Assembly (NCBI GenBank): GCA_044222045.1
Contig: JBGAOB010000157.1
Location: forward strand, 1 to 10,998
DNA length: 10,998 bases
Origin: JBGAMH01 sp044222045
GTDB taxonomy: Bacteria > Eisenbacteria > RBG-16-71-46
Direction of reading: 5' to 3'
The notes beneath the pieces were generated by a model, which was not told the DNA's origin, made no database searches, and saw only the letters and a program-made list of their open reading frames with translations. Position 1 is the stretch's first letter. Each line of letters starts with the position of its first letter. This document shows positions 1 to 7,412 of the stretch, piece after piece. The position numbers were made by a program, and so were the translations under genes.

Positions 1-1
1 C

Positions 2-1141
2 GCGCTGCCGCTGGCGGCGTGCGGCCGCCTAGCACCGCGCTTAGCGACTCTCACGGTATATCGCACCGGCACGCTTATCGTGACGTCCGCGCCGGCGGGA
101 GCGGCGGTCGAGCTCGACGGCGTCGCGACCGGGCACGTGACGCCCGACACGCTCACCGGTGTCGTCGCGGGCACGCACGTCGTGCGCGTGACGCTGGGCG
201 GCTGGAGCGTCGCACCGGACTCGATCGAGGTCACCGTCGCCGCGCAGTCGGTCGCGCAGGCCGCGTTCACGCTCACGTTCGTGACGCCGCCGCAGCAGCA
301 GGTCGTGCTGCTCGAAGCGTTCTCGAACGTGAACTGCGTCGGCTGCCCCGCGATGGCCACGATGCTCGCGAACCTGATGGCCGAGCCCGGCCACGGCCTC
401 GATCGCGTCGTGCTGGTCAAGTACGCGGCGAACTGGCCGGCGGTGAACGACCCGCACTACGTGGCCAGTTCCGCGGCCAACAACGCGCGCATGACCTTCT
501 ACCAGTCGTACCTCATGGTGGGCATCCCCACGCTGGTCGTGAACGGCGCGCTCGCGGGCGTCTCGGGCACGCCGCCCTCGCCGACGGTGCTGCACGACCT
601 CGTCGATGCGCAGCTGCAGCACGACCCGGGGCTCGCGATCGACGTGCAGGCGACCGCGCTCGCGAGCGGCACCGGCGTCACCGCGACCGCCACCGTGCGC
701 GCGGACCGCGCCGTCAGCCACGCGAACACCGTGCTCCGTCTCGCGCTCGTGCAGGACCCGGTGACGTACGCGACGCCGCCCGGCAACCAGGGCGAGACCA
801 CCTTCCACGACGTGATGCGCGATCTCGTCACCGCCGCCGGCGCGCCGCTGCCGCTCGCCGCCGGCGCCACGTTCGCGCGCACGGTCACGCTCGCGCGGCA
901 GGCCGCGTGGCCGGTCGGCGCCCTGCGCGTCGTCGCGTTCGTGCAGGACACGCAGACGCGCGAGGTGCTGCAGGCCGCGCAGGTCCTCGTCTCGTCCGCG
1001 GCCGTGCGCGCGACCGCCACGCCGGCTCCTTCGACGTTCACCGCGGCTCCGGTGCGCACGCGCACCGAGCCCGCGCCTTCGTTCCCGACGCTCCCCCCGA
1101 GCCCACCGTCCCGTCACCCCAACGATCGAGGTAGGCCGTGA
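2..1141 (+). CDS. Omp28-like lipoprotein with PEGA domain, 5' partial
   Basis: The frame is open from base 2, so the gene starts before the window. It begins A-L-P-L-A-A-C, a lipobox (LAAC, Cys at 20-22) at the end of a signal peptide, so the product is probably a lipid-anchored envelope protein. A PEGA-type beta domain follows (about residues 24-90: GTLIVTSAPAGAAVELDG, then a GxHVVRV strand). Next comes an Omp28/thioredoxin-fold domain with LLEAFSNVNCVGC; the CxxC pair lies at 335-346 (residues 112 and 115 of the visible part). NWP, GIPTLVVNG and VTYATPPGNQGET resemble the Omp28 gene downstream. The last 40 or so residues are Pro/Thr/Arg-rich and match no domain. A GTG at 80 would also open this frame but would discard the lipobox and the first PEGA strand. 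It overlaps the next gene by GTGA. Family assignment is fairly sure; substrate unknown. Confidence 0.8.
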   Translation, partial: ALPLAACGRLAPRLATLTVYRTGTLIVTSAPAGAAVELDGVATGHVTPDTLTGVVAGTHVVRVTLGGWSVAPDSIEVTVAAQSVAQAAFTLTFVTPPQQQVVLLEAFSNVNCVGCPAMATMLANLMAEPGHGLDRVVLVKYAANWPAVNDPHYVASSAANNARMTFYQSYLMVGIPTLVVNGALAGVSGTPPSPTVLHDLVDAQLQHDPGLAIDVQATALASGTGVTATATVRADRAVSHANTVLRLALVQDPVTYATPPGNQGETTFHDVMRDLVTAAGAPLPLAAGATFARTVTLARQAAWPVGALRVVAFVQDTQTREVLQAAQVLVSSAAVRATATPAPSTFTAAPVRTRTEPAPSFPTLPPSPPSRHPNDRGRP

Positions 1142-3202
1142 ATCGACTGCCCAGACTGCTCGTCCTCGGTGCCCTCGCCTGCGCCCTGCTGGTGCCCGCG
1201 ATCGCGCACGCCGTCCCGCGCTCCATGCTGCTGGAGACGTTCACGAACTACAGTTGCCCGCCGTGCGCGAGCAACAACCCGATCGTGCACCAGTTCACGA
1301 ACGCGTACGGCACCGCGCTCGTGATCGGGATCCAGGACCACGTGAACTGGCCGGGGCCGTCCGATCCGTTCTACCTGCTCACGTCCACCGAAGTCGGCGG
1401 ACGCCGCACCTACTACAACGTCACCGGCGTGCCCTCCAACTTCTCCGACGGCGCGACGACGGGCACGGCGAGCCTCGGCGCGCTGGAATCCGCCGCGAAC
1501 GAGCGGCTGCTCACCGAGTCGCCGTTCGGGCTCACCGTCACGCACGCGGCCAACGGCGCGAACATGGACGTCACGGTGACCGTCGACGCGGTCGACGCCG
1601 TGCCCTCGGGCAACATCAAGATCCAGGTCGCGCTCATCGAGACGGCGATCCACTACGCCACGGCGCCGGGCACGAACGGCGAGACCGACTTCTACAACAC
1701 GATGCGGCGGATGATGCCGGACCAGAACGGCACGACGCTCACGATCACGCAGGGCCAGCAGCAGGTGCTCCACCTGAGCACGCCGATCGTCGGGGCGTGG
1801 ACGCTCGCCAACATCCGCGCGGTGGCGTGGATCCAGAACGACGACACGCACGAGGTACTGCAGGCCGCGACGTCCGAGCCGCGCCCCACGTACGCGTTCT
1901 ACTTCGGCTCGCTGGCCGCCGCCGACGTCGTGCCGCAGGGCACGATGCGCGACTTCGAGGCGAAGCTCGTCAACCTCGGCACGGACGCGGACATCTACGA
2001 CATCCACATCACCAAGAACCTGCCGGGCGACTGGAGCGGCTCGGTGTGCGTCGGCGCGACCTGCTATCCGCCGTTCGTCACCGACATCTCGGTGCCCGTG
2101 AGCGCGGGCACGACGGGTGCGGTGCAGGTGGACATCACGCCCATGGTGACGAGCGGCTCGGGCACGATGACGCTCACCGCGACGAGCCGTGGCAACCCCG
2201 CGAAGAGCTTCACGCGCACGTTCAAGGTGATCTCGGGCGTGCCCATCCTGTTCGTCGATGCCGACTACGGCTACAACTTCGAGACGTGGTACACCGCCGC
2301 GCTCGACTCGACGCACGAGACCTACGCGACGTGGGACCGCTCCGCGCACGGCAAGCTGAACGCCAGCCAGCTGCAGAAGTTCTTCATCGTGATCTGGAAC
2401 GCGGACCTCGCCTACCCGGCGCTCTCGACCGACGACATGGCGGCGCTCGGCACGTTCCTCGACCAGGGCGGCCGGCTGTTCATCAGCGGCCAGGACATCG
2501 GCTGGTCGCTGTGCGACGTGTCGAGCCCCGACCGCACGACGGCGTCGGTGGCGTGGTACCAGAACTACCTCGGCGCCACGTACGTGATGGACGACACGAA
2601 CATCCTGACGGTCACCGGCGTCGCGGGCGATCCGATCAGCAACGGACTCACGTTCACGATCTCCGGCGGCACGGGCTCCGGCCTGCAGGACTATCCCGAC
2701 GAGATCAACCCGCGCGCCGGAGCTTCGGCGCTGTTCACGTACGCGACCGGACGCGAAGCCGGCGTGCGCTACCAGCTCGGCGCCGCGAAGGTGGTCTATC
2801 TCGGGTACGGCTTCCAGGCGCAGAACACGCTCGCCAGCCGCACCACGCTGATGAACCGCGTGCTCAGCTGGTTCGACATCGACCTGCTCGGCGCGCCGAA
2901 CGGCACCGACGTCGCCGGTCACGTTCCACGAGCCGCGCGCGATGCCGAACCCGTTCGGCCCCAGCACGAAGGTCTCGTTCGTCGTCGGCGGTCGCACGCC
3001 GGTGGCGACGACGGTGACGGTGTACGACGTGCTCGGCCGCAAGGTGCGCACGCTGTGGAACGGTCCGGCCGGGCCGGGCGAGCGCTCGGCGACGTGGGAC
3101 GGCCGCGAGAGCTCCGGCGCCCTCGCGCGCAGCGGCGTCTATCTCGCGAACGTGCGCGTCGGCTCGACGACGCACACCGTGAAGCTGCTCCTCACCCGCT
3201 GA
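1138..3202 (+). CDS. Multidomain Omp28-family protein with C-terminal FlgD-Ig/T9SS-like domain (frameshifted)
   Basis: The GTG start overlaps the upstream stop by 4 bases and has GAGGT 5 bases upstream (1128-1132). Residues 1-25 are a Sec signal peptide ending AIAHA. The Omp28/thioredoxin domain (about 28-260) has LLETFTNYSCPPC with Cys40 and Cys43. A beta-rich segment (about 260-365) contains a further C-x4-C pair (SVCVGATC). Residues 368-590 resemble a class I glutamine amidotransferase-like fold (ILFVDADYGYNFETW, FFIVIWN, GGRLFISGQDIGW); no catalytic Cys-His-Glu triad was identified. The frame then breaks between about 2905 and 2925. Sequence from 2921 to 3202 in the +1 frame encodes PNPFGPSTKVSF and YDVLGRKVRTLW, a FlgD-Ig/type IX-secretion C-terminal domain. 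One extra base near 2910 explains the break; the repaired product is about 687 aa. Probably exported and cell-surface attached. Family assignment is strong, function unknown. Confidence 0.82.
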
Positions 3203-3216
3203 CCGGGAGTGCAGGG

Positions 3217-3793
3217 ATGACGTTCGCGAAGGGACTCGGCCACACGGGCACGGCGGCGCTGCTCGCCGCCGTGCTCCTCGGCGCGGCCTGTGCTGGCGCT
3301 CGCGGCCGACGCCGGCCGGCGCGCGCGGCGAGGCGCCCGGCCACGGCGCCCGGACTGGACGCTGCGCACCGCGGACGGGCGCGAGGTGTCGCTGCACGGC
3401 GCGCTCGCGAAGGGGCCGGTGCTCGTCTCGTTCTGGGCGCTGTGGTGCAACCCGTGCCTGCGCGAGCTGCCGCACCTCGATGCGATCGCGAAGGAGACCG
3501 AGGGCCGGCTGACCGTGCTCGCGGTGAACGAGGACGGGCCGCGTGGCGTGGCGCGCGTGCGGCCCTACCTCGCCGCGAAGGGCCTGCGGCTGACGGTGCC
3601 ACTCGACACGTCCGGCGACGTCGCGCGGCGCATGCAGGTGGGCGACGTGCTGCCGTTCCTCGTGCTGTTCGACGCGCAGGGCCGCGAGGCCTACCGCAGC
3701 GTGGGCTATCGCGACGGCGGCGAGGTGCTGCTGCGTGAACAGGTGCGTCGCGTGTTCGGCGAAGCGGCGTCCGACTCCGCGCACACGCCATGA
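3217..3793 (+). CDS. TlpA-like thioredoxin-fold protein, exported (frameshifted)
   Basis: The ATG at 3217 has GGGAG 7 bases upstream and lies 14 bases after the previous stop. The first 24 or so codons encode a signal peptide (MTFAKGLGHTGTAALLAAVLL). The frame then changes near 3286-3290, and the rest reads in the +1 frame to the stop at 3793. The mature part is a TlpA/ResA-type thioredoxin: PDWTLRTADGREVSL, then VLVSFWALWCNPCLRELP with the active-site CNPC at 3446-3457, VLAVNEDG, and the cis-proline strand VLPFLVLFD. It is probably a periplasmic thiol-disulfide oxidoreductase. The Arg-rich stretch at about 3303-3345 may hide a second pair of indels, since the third frame there reads AGARGEAPGHGA, a more ordinary linker. 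The repaired length is about 191 aa, typical of TlpA. It overlaps the next gene by ATGA. Partner and direction (reductase or oxidase) are not visible. Confidence 0.83.
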
Positions 3794-5282
3794 CGTCCGG
3801 GTGGCGGCGGGGGATCGCCGTTCTGGCGGCGGCGTGGTGGTGCGCGGGGGCGGTGCTCGCGCGCGCGCAGGTCGCCGGCGCGGCGCCGACGGTGGGCGGC
3901 GGGCGGGTGGCCGTCACGAACGAGCTCGAATACTCCTACGGCACCGCGACGCGGCTCGAGATCGTGGAAGACTGGCTCGACCTCTCGTGGTCCCAGGGCG
4001 ACCTGCGCGCGGGGCTGCTGTTCGACCACCAGGCGCCGGGCGAGGAGGGCGGCCGCGTCAGCGAGGTGCGCCACCGGTTCGTGGAGTTCTCCACGCACGG
4101 CGTGGACGTGCGCGCCGGCCACTTCTACGGGTTGTTCGGCCGCGGGCTCTGTTCGCCGCGCGCGAGGACCGGCGCATCCGCATCGACACCGCGCTCGACG
4201 GGCTGATCGCGTCGGGTCGCCACGGGCCGCTGCGCGGAACGGTGTTCACCGGCACGCCCCGGGCGCTGCACGTGGACGTGCGCGGCGGCGACGCCGAGGC
4301 ACGGCTCGGCGGCGGGTGGGCCGCGGGCGCCTCGGGGCTCACGTGGCGCGCGGACCCCGGTGTGCGCACGGACGGCTCGGTCCGCCGCGAGTGGGCGGTG
4401 GCGCCGCGCGTCACGGGCACGCTGCCGTTCGGTGGCCTGTACGCCGAACTCGGCTGGAAGCGCGGCTGGGACTACGAGCCGGTGCCCGACGATGTCGCGC
4501 AGCCCGGGCGCGCGTTCTACGGATCGCTGCAGCTGTTCCACGGGCCGCTCGGCCTGTCGCTGGAGGCGAAGGACTACGACCGTTTCTCCGTGCTGCGTGG
4601 CGCCGACGGCCGCACGCCGCTCGGCAACCCGCCGTCGCTGACGCGCGAGCACCTCTACACGCTGCTGAACCGCGCGCCGCACGCCTCGAACGCCGACGAC
4701 GAGCGCGGCCAGCAGGCCGAGCTCACGTGGGACGCGCCGGGTGGCTGGGGCACGCTGCTGAACGCCAGCCGCACGCGCAAGCACGACGGCGCGACGGTGT
4801 TCGAGGAAATCTACACGCAGGTGGAGCAGGAGCAGCTCGGCGCGTGGCGCGTGCGTGCGGGCTTCGGCTACCGCGAGAGCGAGGGCCTGCGCCAGGTGGT
4901 GGTGGGCGAACTCGGCTGGCGCGCGGACGAGCGGCGCAGCGTGGCACTGAAGGCCGAGCACCAGCACGTGCGCATGGGTGGCGGCACGGGGTTCGATCTC
5001 GGAGCGTACGACGAGGAGTTCGTCGAGCTCGAACTCGACGTCGCGCCTGCGTGGTCGATGTCGGCGATGCTGGAGGTGAACGACAAGTTCGACCTTCAGC
5101 GGGCGTTCGGCGAACGTCGCGGGCCGTTCCCGGCCGCGCAGGTCGCGTACGCCACGCCCGATGGTGCGCGCATCGCGGTGTGGGCCGGCAAGCGGCAGGC
5201 CGGGTACCTCTGCTCGGGCGGCGTGTGCAAGTACGAGCCGGCGTTCCAGGGCGTGGAGCTCACGGCGACGGTGCGGTACTGA
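3790..5282 (+). CDS. DUF6029-like outer-membrane beta-barrel protein (frameshifted)
   Basis: The ATG overlaps the TlpA stop (ATGA) with no clear ribosome site, suggesting translational coupling. A signal peptide ends near VLARAQ. The first part (NELEYSYGTATRLEIVEDWLDLSW, RAGLLFDHQAPGEE, RHRFVEFSTHGVDVRAGHFY, GLFGRGL) fits DUF6029, outer-membrane proteins known mostly from Bacteroidota and relatives. At about 4150 the frame changes and continues LFAAREDRRIRIDTALDG, the expected family sequence, so a single lost base in GGGCTCTGTTC is the likely cause. Repaired length is about 497 aa. The remainder is alternating beta strands with short turns. The C-terminus carries GYLCSGGVCKYEPAFQG, a C-x4-C pair, and ends in TATVRY, an aromatic-terminated strand as in beta-barrel proteins. 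The paired cysteines beside three thioredoxin-fold genes suggest a redox client, which is inference. Confidence 0.75.
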
Positions 5283-5287
5283 GCGCT

Positions 5288-5319
5288 GCGGCGAGGGCCG
5301 ACGAACCGGCCCTCGCCGC
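5288..5319. terminator. Bidirectional terminator between convergent genes
   Basis: A perfect 13-bp GC-rich inverted repeat (left arm GCGGCGAGGGCCG at 5288-5300, right arm 5307-5319) encloses the loop ACGAAC. It starts 5 bases after the DUF6029 stop and ends 28 bases before the stop of the convergent rubrerythrin gene, so it can serve both strands. No T-run follows on either side, so it may rely partly on Rho or simply protect 3' ends. Confidence 0.75.
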
Positions 5320-5347
5320 GTTCGCAGTGCGCCGCCCGGCCCTGCGT

Positions 5348-6021
5348 TCAGCGCGCGCACTCCCACTTCTCGAGCAACGTTCCGCCGCAGCCGCAGACCG
5401 GGCAACGGTCGATCGCACCCGCGAACACGCTGCCGTCACCCCGGCACAGCGTGTAGCAGGCACGCTCGGGACCGTCGGTCAACGCCGGTGAACTCCAGGC
5501 GTGCGCCGCGAGCATCGGCCCGGCCGTGTCGAGGTTCGCGAGCGCCTGCCGGAACACGCGCTCGTGCGTCGACTCGGCCCCGCGCGCGTCGTTGAGCGAT
5601 TCCAGCGCTTCGTAGCGGCACTCCGCGCGCGGGAAGCCGGCGAGCCACGGGTAGGCCGCCAGCCGCTCCGTCATCTCGAGCGCGATCGCGTGTTCGGGTG
5701 GTCACCATCGTCCCCACGTCGACGGCGTCCGCGGCTTCCGGACCCGGGCGCTCCGTCGAGCGAGCGCCCGAGCGTGCCGCTCCATGTGCACGGATTCCGC
5801 GCGGGCGGCCAGTCGGAACAGGCACGCCACGGAACCGAGCACTCGCGGTCGGCCTGGTCGGCGTACGCGTGGTAGCGCCGGGCGGCGTCGGCCTCGCGCG
5901 CCCACGCCAGGTCCAGCGCGATGCGCGTGGCGCCGTCGGCGGCGCGAAGGCTGTCGGGGCCGGCTACCAGCATCGTGAGCAGAAGGCCGGCCGCGAACGT
6001 CGGGGTCCTCGAGTTCCTCAT
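5348..6021 (-). CDS. Exported rubrerythrin-like ferritin-fold protein (frameshifted)
   Basis: The ATG at 6021 has an excellent AAGGAGGTG site. Residues 1-27 are a Sec-type signal peptide (MRNSRTPTFAAGLLLTMLVA, cleavage near SLRA), unusual because rubrerythrins are normally cytoplasmic. The mature start, LAWAREADAARRYHAYADQA, is the first ferritin-like helix. The frame changes near 5840, and the next frame gives VACLFRLAARAESVHMERHA, with the E-x-x-H iron-ligand pattern. A second change near 5760 leads to GPEAADAVDVGTMVTT, and a third near 5700 to EHAIALEMTERLAAYPWL. Then RAECRYEALESLNDARGAE with ESTHERVFRQAL supplies the second half of the four-helix bundle. The C-terminus (CYTLC, then CPVCGCGG) resembles a rubredoxin iron site, with the first knuckle altered to CxxxC. 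Repaired length is about 224 aa. A peroxide-reducing or electron-transfer role is expected from the family but not shown here. Confidence 0.75.
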
Positions 6022-6134
6022 GGCACACCTCCTTCCGCCTTCCGGCGTGTGCGCTTGGCTCGTCGCGCGACCCCGCCGGTGGACTCCGGCGGCGTGGCGC
6101 GGAGCGTGTCGTCACGAGGTTCTTCACCGGGCAT
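6018..6134 (-). CDS. Possible 38-aa small protein overlapping the rubrerythrin start
   Basis: An ATG at 6134 with GGAGG 9 bases upstream opens a 38-codon frame (MPGEEPRDDTLRATPPESTG, then a basic tail RRAKRTRRKAEGGVP). Its TGA lies inside the ATGA of the rubrerythrin-like start, so the two would be translationally coupled. The protein is charged, has no membrane segment and matches no family I know. Long open frames are common by chance at this GC content, and the strong ribosome site of the next gene does not need it. Low confidence; it could equally be untranslated leader. Confidence 0.25.
   Translation of the reverse strand: MPGEEPRDDTLRATPPESTGGVARRAKRTRRKAEGGVP
6026..6034 (-). promoter_or_regulatory. 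Strong ribosome binding site of the rubrerythrin-like gene
   Basis: On the minus strand this reads AAGGAGGTG, close to a perfect anti-16S match, and ends 4 bases before the ATG at 6021. It fixes the start codon and hence the presence of the signal peptide. Confidence 0.85.
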
Positions 6135-6307
6135 CGCGTGCGGCCTCCGCGGCCCGGTTCGTCCGCCCGTCCACGCGTTTCGATACGGCGAGGGCCGTGG
6201 CGGGTGACGGCGTGCCGGTCGGACGACGGCATTGCGCCGACGGACGCACCGGCGAAGCGGGGAGGCACGCCGCTCCACCGGCGCGGGTGACCGAAGCCCG
6301 ACGCTCG
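6135..6307. other. Intergenic leader between DUF4386 and rubrerythrin-like genes
   Basis: With the adjoining 6035-6134 this makes up the roughly 270 bases upstream of the rubrerythrin-like gene. I see no convincing terminator or sigma-factor promoter. Only the small ORF above, which reads on the minus strand, has any coding appearance. Confidence 0.4.
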
Positions 6308-7002
6308 TCAGGCTCGGCGCGCCTGCGGGATCAGCGCGACGCCCAGGATCACGAGCCACAGCGGCAGCACGACGTTGTTCGCGTCGGCCACCATCGACAC
6401 GGACGGCGTGACGTTGCGGAACATCGCGACGAGCCCGACGCCGCCCGCCGCGAAGCCGCCGATCGCGAGCCAGCGGGGATGTTGCGTCGAACGCCCCATC
6501 GCGAACGCGGTCAGCACGAAGAACAGGCTCAACGCCAGCTCGCCCACGAACTCGCCGATGAAGTTGCCGAGGTACGAGTTGAGCCCGGCGAACACCGCGT
6601 CGAGCACGGTGCGCTCGGCCGCGTCGGCGAGGGCATACGCGCGGCCCAGTTCCCACTGGATGCTCGGCCAGCGCAGCAGCCCCAGCATCATGCTGATCGC
6701 CGCGAGCATGAACGGGCGTCAGCACGCGCCGCGCCCGGGGCCGCACCGCGCAGCGACATCGCCACGCCGACGCCGGCCGGCACCAGCAGCAACGGGATCA
6801 GTGCGTACAGCGACCATACCGCGCGGCCCATGGTGCCGAGCGCGATCAGCCGCGGCAGGACCTCGGCCGCGGGACGGTCGAGCACGTCGGGGTAGTCGAA
6901 CGTGGCGGCCAGCCAGCCGAAGACGGCCAGGAACAGGATCGCGGACAGCACCAGCGCCCAGCCTCCGGTGCGGACGGCGGCGATTTCCTGCGGGCGGCTC
7001 AT
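6308..7002 (-). CDS. DUF4386 family integral membrane protein (frameshifted)
   Basis: The N-terminal part reads from the ATG at 7002: MSRPQEIAAVRTGGWALVLS, a membrane segment (AILFLAVFGWLAA), FDYPDVLDRPAAEVLPRLIA, then AVWSLYALIPLLLVPAGVGVA. The frame breaks at about 6700-6730, and the remainder continues from FMLAAISMMLGLLRWPSIQW through GNFIGEFVGELALSLFFVLT to NNVVLPLWLVILGVALIPQA. Together this is a polytopic inner-membrane protein of about 231 aa with five or six hydrophobic segments, matching DUF4386, a family of unknown function. No Shine-Dalgarno site precedes 7002. A better site (GAGGAG, 7030-7035) stands 7 bases before an ATG at 7022 in another frame. One lost base would add MPNRVIR to the N-terminus, so the true start may be 7022. 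The gene lies upstream of the rubrerythrin-like gene on the same strand but about 290 bases away, so co-transcription is uncertain. Confidence 0.78.
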
Positions 7003-7412
7003 CGGATCACTCGATTCGGCATCGATGCACTCCTCGGTCGGGGCAGGACACGCCGGTGGCGCGTCGGGTCGGGACGAGCAGCAACGAGCGGATCGGGGGC
7101 CGGCAGGCTCGCACGCCGCCGGTGGAGCGCCTATCGAAATGTGCTGCGGTCGCCCGTGACGGCGGCAGGCGAGCCGTGTGGGCGGTGCATGATCGAGCGG
7201 TCGCAGCGGTCTGCGGCGCCGGCGCATCGCGCCAGGCGGCGGTCGACTCGCCCGTTCACCTCGCCCATCCAGCGAGGGGGCGCAATGCCCCACGCCGCCC
7301 CCGGATCGCGTCGACGACGCGGCGATGGAGCGCAGCGGGCGGCGGTCCGATACCGCCCGAGTGAAAGGGGTACTCGGCGACCCGTCGATTCGCGCCGGCC
7401 GCGCTGGCGCTC
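7003..7412. other. Divergent intergenic region
   Basis: About 400 bases lie between the divergently transcribed DUF4386 gene and the downstream lipoprotein gene, so promoters for both should be here. I cannot pick out convincing -35/-10 boxes. AAAGGGG at 7364-7370 is a possible ribosome site for the lipoprotein gene, but no start codon follows at the usual distance. Several overlapping frames are open on both strands without recognisable protein sequence. Confidence 0.4.

Noticed and set aside
2905..2925. Programmed ribosomal frameshifting in the second Omp28 gene
   Set aside because: No slippery heptamer or downstream pseudoknot is obvious, and many other genes in the window show similar breaks, which favours sequencing indels.
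1114..3051. Long minus-strand frames opposite the Omp28 genes, the largest 645 aa
   Set aside because: Arg/His/Val-rich shadows of the coding strand, common at this GC content, with no motif, signal peptide or ribosome site.
2925..3738. Continuation of the second Omp28 reading frame to 3738 (866 aa)
   Set aside because: After about 2920 this frame becomes Arg/Ala-rich without domain similarity, and it runs across the TlpA-like gene. The +1 frame encodes a clear FlgD-Ig domain ending at 3202.
4125..5405. Minus-strand frame of 426 aa opposite DUF6029
   Set aside because: Composition is that of a reverse-strand shadow, and it crosses the convergent terminator at 5288-5319.
6178..6192. Shared 12-mer CGATACGGCGAG near 6181 and 10364, with a looser copy near 7350
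   Set aside because: A 12-base match in 11 kb is expected by chance a few times, and the flanks do not match.
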